This document shows positions 7,854 to 13,052 of a stretch of DNA of 13,052 nucleotides, in pieces (the stretch's first letter is position 1; each line of letters starts with the position of its first letter). Both the position numbers and the translations under genes were made by a program. The notes beneath the pieces were generated by a model, which was given only the letters and a program-made list of their open reading frames with translations, made no database searches and was not told the origin of the DNA. The DNA comes from Bacteroidales bacterium (lineage in GTDB: Bacteria > Bacteroidota > Bacteroidia > Bacteroidales > UBA7960), in contig PWNO01000305.1 in assembly GCA_003557765.1 (NCBI GenBank), positions 1-13,052 on the forward strand, written 5' to 3'.

Positions 7854-7869
7854 TGCAAAGTTTTTGCCA
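7854..7869 (-). promoter_or_regulatory. Sigma-54 (-24/-12) promoter for the YceI-OMP-YceI operon
   Basis: On the minus strand the sequence reads TGGCAAAAACTTTGCA. Compared with the sigma-54 consensus TGGCACG-N4-TTGCA, the invariant GG (-24) and GC (-12) are both present at exactly the right spacing, and TGGCA and TTGCA match fully. The predicted start site is near 7843, about 45 bases before the first YceI ATG. The gene just upstream encodes a sigma-54 activator. This is a pattern match only; no start site has been measured. Confidence 0.72.
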
Positions 7870-7919
7870 TGGGTTATCTCAATATAGGGCAAAGCATGGT
7901 ATACGACTGGTTATCAATG

Positions 7920-7949
7920 AAAAAAGCCCCTGCAACAACATGCAGGGGC
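7920..7949 (-). terminator. Intrinsic terminator of the signalling operon
   Basis: GCCCCTGCA (7926-7934) and TGCAGGGGC (7941-7949) form a perfect 9-bp GC-rich stem with a 6-base loop. On the minus strand the stem is followed by at least six T residues (7925 to 7920). It begins 59 bases after the stop of the sigma-54 regulator gene, so it ends the lipoprotein-kinase-regulator transcript. It therefore separates that transcript from the YceI operon, whose promoter lies just downstream. Confidence 0.88.
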
Positions 7950-7979
7950 AATATAAAAGGGGGCAAAAATCGACGAGAT

Positions 7980-7991
7980 ATTGCCGGCAAT
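7980..7991. repeat. 12-bp perfect palindrome adjoining the putative enhancer
   Basis: ATTGCCGGCAAT is a perfect palindrome sharing its last base with the 16-bp palindrome next to it. Near-copies with one extra central base (ATTGCC-G-GGCAAT and its complement) form the two arms of the hairpin at 5787-5821. It could be part of a composite protein-binding site, but nothing beyond the symmetry shows this. Confidence 0.4.
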
Positions 7992-8006
7992 GACGAAATT
8001 TCGTCA
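7991..8006. promoter_or_regulatory. 16-bp palindrome, candidate enhancer (UAS) for the NtrC-type regulator
   Basis: TGACGAAATTTCGTCA is a perfect 16-bp palindrome immediately after the regulator stop codon. Its centre is about 155 bp upstream of the start predicted from the sigma-54 promoter. Fis-type HTH dimers of NtrC-family activators usually bind such dyads about 80-200 bp upstream of -24/-12 promoters. Both the symmetry and the distance fit, but the binding protein is inferred from proximity alone. Confidence 0.6.
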
Positions 8007-8008
8007 AA

Positions 8009-9364
8009 TTATAGCTTTAAATCCAGTTTCTCAATTCTCGACTTCAGGGTAGAGGCTGGGACTTCCAATATTTTTGCTGCTTTTGATTTGTTTCCACCGC
8101 TTCGCATGAGTGCGTCCCGAATGGCATTCTCTTCAACCTCCCTGATAATCTCAGGCAAAGGTTTATTTTCAAAATAAAAACACGTGTGGGGTTTATCCGG
8201 GAAACGTACTTCCATCGGTAGCATGTTCTTGGTGATCCGGTCACCACCTGATAAAATAACCAACCGTTCCATGAGGTTTTTCAGCTCCCGCACATTACCC
8301 GGGAAGGGATAGTTTTTCATGATCTCCAGCACTTCATCATCGGTTTGTAGAGGTTGATGATCAGCAAACTGCCACGAAAAATGCCGGGCCAAAATGGGAA
8401 TGTCCGCTATCCGCTCTCTAAGCGGAGGGATTCTGATAGGAAAAACATTCAGCCTGTAAAAAAGGTCTTCACGGAATTTTCCTTCATTGACAAGCTCCTG
8501 GAGATCTTTTTTCGTAGAGGCGATCACACGGACATCCACCTTGATGGTTTCGGTACCGCCTACCCTTTCAATTTCACCCTCTTCCAACGCCCTGAGCAGC
8601 TTCACTTGCAAATCGAGCGGAATATCGTCAATGTCGTCAAGGTAAAGCGTACCTTTATCCGCCAGCTCAAAACGTCCCTTTTTCAGATTGTCTGCGCCGG
8701 TAAAAGCACCCTTTGCATGCCCGAAAAGTTCACTTTCAAACACTTCCCTGGATAAAACGGCGCAACTCACCTTTACAAACGGTTCTTTTTTCCTGTTGCT
8801 GTTGTGGTGAATGACATTGGTCAGCATTTCCTTTCCCGTGCCTGTTTCGCCGGTGATCAAAACGGTGGTGGTTTTGTCCACAATCATTTCCACATGGTCA
8901 AAGATCTGCTTGGTTTGTTCACTGTTTCCCACAAAAGAAGACATGTCAAACTCCCGGCTGACCTGCTTGCGCAACTGTTGGTTCTCATTCTTAACTGATT
9001 TCAGCTCAGCTATCCTTTCCAGGGCAATAAATAACTCATCCATCTGAAAGGGCTTGGGAATATAATCGTATGCACCGATTTTCATAGCTTTAACGGCTGT
9101 ATCCACTGTAGCATGAGCTGTCATTAGCAGCACAGCAATTTCTGCATAATCGGATTTGATTCTTTTAGTCAACTCCAGTCCATCCATCTCAGGCATTTTC
9201 AGGTCGGTAAGCACCACATCCACATCCTCATGATACTCCCGAAGATATTGCAAAGCAGCTTTGGCAGACGAAAACTCCTGTACACGTTGTCCGGCATCCC
9301 GCAGATCATCAGCAGTAGTTACACGCACAAGTCGTTCATCATCAATTACAAGTATATGCATCAT
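8009..9364 (-). CDS. NtrC-family sigma-54-dependent response regulator
   Basis: This 451-residue cytoplasmic regulator (start ATG at 9362-9364) is built as receiver, AAA+ and Fis-type HTH. The receiver spans about 3-115, with acidic residues Asp8 and Asp9, phospho-acceptor Asp54 (L-T-D-L-K-M-P), Thr82 and Lys104. The AAA+ domain has Walker A GETGTGKE at 172-179, the sigma-54-contacting GAFTGA at 219-224, and an arginine-rich R-E-D-L-F-Y-R-L-N-V segment near 300. The HTH occupies roughly the last 40 residues (N-K-S-K-A-A-K-I-L-E-V then S-T-L-K-S-R-I). Two positions deviate from the usual pattern: Walker B reads LYLDDID, where DE is common, and the sensor I region reads ASTKKDL, where ATN is common. 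The ATG overlaps the kinase TGA (ATGA), implying coupled translation; a second ATG follows directly. Upstream in-frame residues inside the kinase gene are not part of the domain. The likely target is the sigma-54 promoter at 7854-7869. Confidence 0.93.
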   Translation of the reverse strand: MMHILVIDDERLVRVTTADDLRDAGQRVQEFSSAKAALQYLREYHEDVDVVLTDLKMPEMDGLELTKRIKSDYAEIAVLLMTAHATVDTAVKAMKIGAYDYIPKPFQMDELFIALERIAELKSVKNENQQLRKQVSREFDMSSFVGNSEQTKQIFDHVEMIVDKTTTVLITGETGTGKEMLTNVIHHNSNRKKEPFVKVSCAVLSREVFESELFGHAKGAFTGADNLKKGRFELADKGTLYLDDIDDIPLDLQVKLLRALEEGEIERVGGTETIKVDVRVIASTKKDLQELVNEGKFREDLFYRLNVFPIRIPPLRERIADIPILARHFSWQFADHQPLQTDDEVLEIMKNYPFPGNVRELKNLMERLVILSGGDRITKNMLPMEVRFPDKPHTCFYFENKPLPEIIREVEENAIRDALMRSGGNKSKAAKILEVPASTLKSRIEKLDLKL

Positions 9365-10866
9365 GCAGTGGTATTTGGTAAACAGACATAAAATCGACAA
9401 CCTTCACCTGGTTCGCTTTCTGCAAATATCCCGCCTTCATGGTCTTTCACAATCTGATAAGCTACAGACAGCCCTAATCCGGTGCCTTGTCCCACATCCT
9501 TGGTGGTAAAAAATGGATCAAAGATTTTTCGAATTTCTCCGGTCTCCATACCCAAGCCATTATCCTCAAAAATAATGCAAATCCGCTTTTCTCCAATTGT
9601 AGCCGATATGGAAATCACTCCTTTTGAACGCCTTCCCTGCTGAATACTAGCAGAGATGGCATCAATCGCATTGATGATGATATTAAGAAAAACCTGTTCC
9701 ATCCGATTGGGTGCAATACGGAGATTAACCCGATCAAGCTTGTCATCCAGGTTGATATCTATATTGTGCTCCTTGATACGATATTGAGCAAGTTGTATGC
9801 TTTTTTGCAACAGCGGTTTTATTTCTGTGTTTTCAAAAACAAGATCATCCTTCCTGCTGAAGGCAAGCAAATCCTTTATAACACTTTCCATTCTCGAAAG
9901 GCTTTCCTCCATCAAGGCAATGTAGCTTTCCGTTTGCTCCAGATTGCCCGGATTATTCTTAATTCGCCTTAATCCAATAGAAAAACCGGCAAGGGGATTG
10001 TTGATCTCGTGAGCTACACCCGCTGTCAAAGTGCCAATAGAAGCAAGCTTCTCTGATTGAAATAATGACTGTTGTAGCTTGTGCATATTGCTGTAGGCTT
10101 CAGACAGCCTGTTCAGCATGTTTACATAGTTCTCATATAATATATCAATTTCATCCCTGAAACCAAACATTCTCCTGATACGGTAATACGGCTTGATCTT
10201 ACTCTTGCGGATAGCTTTGAGACCTTCCCGGATGTTTTCTATATCGATACCCCTGGAGTGCCAACTAAGCACTTGCAATGGACGGGCAATGGTGTAAGAA
10301 AAGAAATATGCAGATACAAGTCCGAGTAATAAAAAGACAGCAATCATGTACCAGAGGGATTGCATGGTTGCCTGGACACTTTGCTGAATGTCGTCCGTGA
10401 TCATCCCAATACGTGCTGTTCCAAGATTTTGGCTTATTGCTACTTTACCAAAATCACGATAAACAAGGCCGGGGTTGTCTTTATCTTTTACGTTGATAAT
10501 GGAGACCTCCTGATCATTTGCTGGCGTATTGAGCTCAATTAATGTGGCAGGCACCACACGGGAAAATGAGTGAGCAAGTATAGTACCCTCAGCATCCATT
10601 ACAAAGGCATAATGAATAGTCTCATCAATAGCCATGACTTCATTAATCAGCATATTGAGACCGGCACGATCATCGGTCAGGATATATGCTGCGGCTTGTT
10701 CAGCCAAAGCTCGTGAAATGAAATTCCCGCGCCTGTCAAATTCATCTTCCAATGAATTTTCAATGGAATGTCTGACGATGATCGCGTGAACGAGGCCAAA
10801 CAGCAAAACAATACCACTGATGCCGATTAAAAATTTCCAAAACAATGACCACTGGTGACTTATCAT
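9361..10866 (-). CDS. Membrane sensor histidine kinase
   Basis: This 501-residue inner-membrane kinase autophosphorylates and should pass phosphate to Asp54 of the regulator encoded next. Transmembrane helix 1 is at about 9-31. A periplasmic Cache-like domain of about 135 residues (32-168) follows, then helix 2 at about 171-193, and a HAMP-like linker to about 255. The dimerisation/phosphoacceptor domain has G-V-A-H-E-I-N-N-P-L with His286. The ATP-binding domain shows the N box around N-I-I-I-N-A-I-D (395-402), G1 EDNGLGM (434-440), F box DPFFTTK (450-456) and G2 GTGLGLS (461-467). No PAS or receiver domain is present, and all catalytic residues appear intact. Its ATG overlaps the TGA of the lipoprotein gene (ATGA, 10863-10866). 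By analogy with AioS-type kinases, the periplasmic domain probably reads the state of the PhnD-like lipoprotein; this is inference. Confidence 0.93.
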   Translation of the reverse strand: MISHQWSLFWKFLIGISGIVLLFGLVHAIIVRHSIENSLEDEFDRRGNFISRALAEQAAAYILTDDRAGLNMLINEVMAIDETIHYAFVMDAEGTILAHSFSRVVPATLIELNTPANDQEVSIINVKDKDNPGLVYRDFGKVAISQNLGTARIGMITDDIQQSVQATMQSLWYMIAVFLLLGLVSAYFFSYTIARPLQVLSWHSRGIDIENIREGLKAIRKSKIKPYYRIRRMFGFRDEIDILYENYVNMLNRLSEAYSNMHKLQQSLFQSEKLASIGTLTAGVAHEINNPLAGFSIGLRRIKNNPGNLEQTESYIALMEESLSRMESVIKDLLAFSRKDDLVFENTEIKPLLQKSIQLAQYRIKEHNIDINLDDKLDRVNLRIAPNRMEQVFLNIIINAIDAISASIQQGRRSKGVISISATIGEKRICIIFEDNGLGMETGEIRKIFDPFFTTKDVGQGTGLGLSVAYQIVKDHEGGIFAESEPGEGCRFYVCLPNTTA

Positions 10867-11783
10867 TGGACCAAAGCACTTTGAATGTCCCTAAGCCCAT
10901 CATACAGGCTATCTGATGCGATCACAAACTTATCGATAAGCAATTCGTCCAGGATAGCACGGGTACTTTCCTGTTCATGCATCTGCAGGAAGAACTGCTG
11001 AATGTCTTCTCTTAACTTACGGTCCAGCAGCAAGGAGTTAACCACAGGGGGGATTCCTCCGGGTATGGTTTTTTCTATGATTCTTATGTTTTCAATAAGT
11101 TCTGGCTGGTGTTTCTTGATGTACTCGTATATTAATCCGTTGACAGCAGCACCATCAACGATCTGCCGGGAAACCATCTGGATAGACAGGTCATGGGAGT
11201 AAGAATACACCACCTCCCCGAAAAAATGATCAGCGCCTGTACCCAAATCTTGTAATCGACGGTCAACAAACAGGCTGCCTGTAAAACACATGGGATCTGA
11301 ATAAGTGAAGGTTTTTCCCTCAAAATCTTCAAAACGCTGTATGGGAGAGTTTAGCTGTGTGATCACATAGCCCCTGTATGTGGTTGTTCCATCAATAACC
11401 GGAACGAACATGAGCTCATGATGATCCACACCATCAATATATGCACCCGAGCAAATAAATGCCATATCAACCTCATTGGTGGCCAGTAATTCATTCACTT
11501 CGCCATAAGTTGTTCGCTGCACAAAGTCCACACGAATATCCAGGTCCCTGGCCATAGCAGCAAACATGTCCTCATAATAGGTAAAACTTTCACGGGGAGA
11601 AATTACTGTGGAAATGGCTACACGTAAAACCTCCGGGTCACGGTCCTTTACATCCAGGGTGTCTGAGGCGACCGGGTCACTGAAATCCACTTCAAAAGTG
11701 TTATCCTCGCGGGCAGGGCCCTGGCATGCAATTAAGAACCAGACAGAAGCCATTAGTAAGATCCTCATAACCTGTGGCGTCAT
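10863..11783 (-). CDS. PhnD-like periplasmic-binding lipoprotein, probable sensor component
   Basis: From the ATG at 11781-11783 the protein has 306 residues. The N-terminal hydrophobic stretch ends in the lipobox L-I-A-C (Cys20), so it should be a lipid-anchored envelope protein. Other possible starts are GTG at 11810 and ATG at 11768; the choice does not affect the mature protein. The mature part has the phosphate/phosphonate-binding (PhnD, type II periplasmic-binding) layout: L-R-V-A-I-S at the first strand, E-S-F-T-Y-Y-E-D-M near 65-72, V-D-M-A-F-I-C-S-G-A-Y around 104-114, and the hinge segment Y-S-D-P-M-C-F-T-G-S around 161-170. No ABC permease or ATPase gene is nearby; a histidine kinase and a sigma-54 regulator follow instead, with an ATGA overlap. 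A signalling rather than transport role is therefore likely, as in AioX of the AioXSR arsenite system. Cys111 and Cys166 fall in the presumed ligand cleft. Confidence 0.82.
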   Translation of the reverse strand: MTPQVMRILLMASVWFLIACQGPAREDNTFEVDFSDPVASDTLDVKDRDPEVLRVAISTVISPRESFTYYEDMFAAMARDLDIRVDFVQRTTYGEVNELLATNEVDMAFICSGAYIDGVDHHELMFVPVIDGTTTYRGYVITQLNSPIQRFEDFEGKTFTYSDPMCFTGSLFVDRRLQDLGTGADHFFGEVVYSYSHDLSIQMVSRQIVDGAAVNGLIYEYIKKHQPELIENIRIIEKTIPGGIPPVVNSLLLDRKLREDIQQFFLQMHEQESTRAILDELLIDKFVIASDSLYDGLRDIQSALVQ

Positions 11784-12127
11784 TGAGTCATTATTTCGGT
11801 ATTTATACACTTTATCATAACGGTTAACACGAAAGTATGGCTTTTGTTTTCAGACATGGGGTAGAACTAAAAAAGAGGGTCGCATTTTTGATTTACAGAC
11901 CTCCTGCAGAATCTGATTAATTGGAACAACCTCCGCTAAACCTTCTAGCAACTCATTTGTTTAGTCAATGTGGATAACGTCTTTAACTCCAATGAAAATG
12001 ATCATTACCATGTTTTTTTATATCTGCGACCCTCAGCGAATGCCTCAGCTACCGTTTGCGAGAACCAGCGCTTAAAGGCTAAAACCACAAAGACTTAATT
12101 ACTAGCATTTTGAGAAAACACAAACAA
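11784..12127. other. Noncoding divergent region between the signalling operon and the SDR gene
   Basis: No gene is supported here. The gap separates the minus-strand lipoprotein-kinase-regulator operon from the plus-strand dehydrogenase gene and should hold both promoters. I found no sigma-54-type site and no convincing TTTG/TAnnTTTG pair. The closest -7-like string for the minus operon is TACTTTCG at about 11830-11837, one mismatch from consensus and without a clear -33 partner. A pair of distant 10-bp inverted repeats is listed separately. Confidence 0.5.
11875..12034. repeat. 160-bp segment bounded by 10-bp inverted repeats, possible MITE remnant
   Basis: GAGGGTCGCA at 11875-11884 is the exact inverse of TGCGACCCTC at 12025-12034. 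The 140 bases between them are AT-rich and noncoding. Terminal inverted repeats around a short noncoding core are the form of a miniature transposable element. However, the repeats do not extend further, there is no clear target-site duplication, and no transposase is present. A pair of binding sites or a chance match are alternatives. Confidence 0.3.
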
Positions 12128-12823
12128 ATGAAAAACATAGCCATAATCGGCGCAAGCTCAGGGATTGGCCTTGCGCTTACACATATGCTGGAAAAAGACC
12201 ATGTCATTTATGCCTTTTCGCGCAACCGCGGAGAGCTGCCGGAATCGGAGCACATCATCTGGCAAGAGCTAGACGTCACTGGCGGGTTAAACTTCGGGGA
12301 GTTACCGGAAAAACTGGACGGCCTGGTATTTTGTCCGGGAAGCATCACGCTGAAGCCTGTCAGGGGACTGAAAGCAGAACAAATCCATCAGGATTTTGAG
12401 TTAAACGCGCTCGCTGCCTTCAAGACGGTGCAGGCACTCTACAAACCTTTGCTGGCATCGGGATCGGCATCTGTAGTCATGTTCAGCACCGTGGCCGTGT
12501 CGCAGGGCATGCCCTATCATGCCTCCGTGGCCATGGCCAAAGGTGCCGTGGAAGGCCTTGTACGCAGCCTTGCCGCCGAACTTGCTCCCAAAGTCCGGGT
12601 GAATGCCATCGCACCGTCCCTGACCGATACGCAGCTGGCAGAACGCCTGCTTGGCACTGAAGAAAGACGGGAGGCCTCTGCTGAGAGACACCCCATGAAG
12701 CGCGTTGGCAAACCCGATGACATCGCTGGCATGGCAAAGTATCTCCTCAGCGACGACGCATCATGGATCACCGGCCAGATCCTTCACGTAGACGGAGGAA
12801 TGTCCACCCTCAATACCGGATAA
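12128..12823 (+). CDS. Short-chain dehydrogenase/reductase (SDR)-like protein with atypical active site
   Basis: This 231-residue Rossmann-fold protein starts at ATG 12128, which begins M-K-N-I-A-I-I-G-A-S-S-G-I-G, an ideal first strand and glycine-rich loop (Gly8, Gly12, Gly14). A TTG 18 bases upstream is in frame but would add a charged tail with no match to the fold. Further SDR features are D-G-L-V-F-C-P-G-S at 64-72 (where NNAG is usual), Asn93, Ser120 after strand 5, Lys138, and the P-K-V-R-V-N-A-I-A-P-S segment at 154-164. The position four residues before Lys138, normally the catalytic Tyr of YxxxK, is Val134; the nearest tyrosine is Tyr130. The tail G-x-P-D-D-I-A near 195-200 and I-T-G-Q-I-L-H-V-D-G-G at 214-224 are classical SDR. 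The substrate is unknown, and this may be a non-classical or regulatory SDR. It is monocistronic or the first gene of a plus-strand unit. Confidence 0.85.
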   Translation: MKNIAIIGASSGIGLALTHMLEKDHVIYAFSRNRGELPESEHIIWQELDVTGGLNFGELPEKLDGLVFCPGSITLKPVRGLKAEQIHQDFELNALAAFKTVQALYKPLLASGSASVVMFSTVAVSQGMPYHASVAMAKGAVEGLVRSLAAELAPKVRVNAIAPSLTDTQLAERLLGTEERREASAERHPMKRVGKPDDIAGMAKYLLSDDASWITGQILHVDGGMSTLNTG

Positions 12824-12877
12824 CACTTAGAAGCCAAAAACCTTAACACACCGCATACAGGGACCTTTCGACCCTTA

Positions 12878-12904
12878 GTCCTTTTGTCATTTCGTCCTTT
12901 TGTC
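12878..12904 (+). repeat. Tandem 11-bp direct repeats upstream of the last gene
   Basis: GTCCTTTTGTC occurs at 12878-12888 and again at 12894-12904 (16-bp period), and a partial third GTCCTT overlaps the end of the second. The repeats sit within 10-35 bases of the start of the next gene. They might belong to its leader or promoter, but the role is unknown. Confidence 0.4.
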
Positions 12905-12912
12905 CTTATATC

Positions 12913-13052
12913 ATGCAACCACTAAAAATAATAACCTTTCTGCTCCTGATGGCCATTGCTGTCAGCAGCTTTTCACAAAACCTCAGAGACATGCAAATCA
13001 ATACAAAACCCAACGACCCGGGCAAGTACCCGATTACCAAAGAAGATAAGGA
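12913..13052 (+). CDS. N-terminal part of an unidentified secreted protein (runs off window)
   Basis: An ATG at 12913-12915 opens a frame that stays open to the window edge (46 complete codons). It encodes M-Q-P-L-K followed by a hydrophobic stretch I-I-T-F-L-L-L-M-A-I-A-V and then S-S-F-S-Q-N. This is a typical Sec signal peptide of Bacteroidota type, with cleavage probably after S-F-S (residue 21). No lipobox cysteine is present, so it should be a soluble periplasmic or secreted protein, or an outer-membrane protein. The visible mature part (N-L-R-D-M-Q-I-N-T-K-P-N-D-P-G-K-Y-P-I-T) does not identify a family for me. It lies 89 bp after the dehydrogenase stop on the same strand, with a repeated motif in between. 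Confidence 0.65.
   Translation, partial: MQPLKIITFLLLMAIAVSSFSQNLRDMQINTKPNDPGKYPITKEDK

Noticed and set aside
7851..8177. A 108-codon plus-strand open frame across the sigma-54 promoter and terminator region
   Set aside because: It spans the terminator hairpin, both palindromes and the antisense of the regulator HTH, and has no recognisable protein features.
9365..9400. Upstream in-frame codons as start of the response regulator
   Set aside because: The receiver domain begins directly at M-M-H-I-L-V-I-D-D, and the ATGA overlap with the kinase stop is a typical coupled start.
10863..11783. PhnD-like protein as part of a phosphonate or phosphite ABC transporter
   Set aside because: No permease or ATPase gene is adjacent; the gene is translationally coupled to a histidine kinase instead, which favours sensing.

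Overview
The window looks like a stretch of a Bacteroidota chromosome. The evidence is a 445-residue outer-membrane protein of a type common in that phylum, secreted proteins with short Sec signals, mostly weak Shine-Dalgarno sequences, and mid-range GC. This placement is an inference; there is no rRNA or other marker. No tRNA, rRNA, CRISPR array or transposase gene was seen.

Left block (1-4913): the C-terminal end of a probable nitronate monooxygenase (+ strand) runs convergently into a two-gene minus-strand operon. That operon encodes an Mre11/SbcD-type phosphoesterase (3612-4913) followed by a 1167-residue Rad50/SbcC/YhaN-like ATPase (93-3596). The ATPase has a transmembrane hairpin where SbcC/Rad50 carry the zinc hook, plus a C-terminal extension of about 250 residues. 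Together they resemble the membrane-linked YhaO/YhaN version of the SbcCD nuclease.

Central block (5134-11783, all minus strand): this is the most interesting part. Transcription first crosses a three-gene signalling operon: a PhnD-like periplasmic-binding lipoprotein, a membrane sensor histidine kinase and an NtrC-family sigma-54 activator. Both gene junctions are 4-bp ATGA overlaps, and a strong intrinsic terminator follows. Beyond it lies a second operon: a secreted YceI-like protein, an outer-membrane beta-barrel protein and a second YceI-like protein. Directly upstream of this second operon is a sequence with the -24/-12 pattern and spacing of a sigma-54 promoter (7854-7869). About 155 bp upstream of its predicted start site is a perfect 16-bp palindrome (7991-8006), placed as an enhancer-binding site would be. 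The simplest reading is a self-contained envelope circuit: the lipoprotein senses a ligand, the kinase relays it, and the regulator turns on the YceI-OMP-YceI operon through sigma-54. The layout parallels the arsenite-sensing AioX-AioS-AioR system, but the target genes differ and the ligand is unknown.

Right block (11784-13052, + strand): a roughly 340-bp noncoding gap contains a 160-bp segment bounded by 10-bp inverted repeats. It is followed by a short-chain dehydrogenase-like protein that lacks the usual catalytic tyrosine, and then by the start of an unidentified secreted protein that runs off the window.
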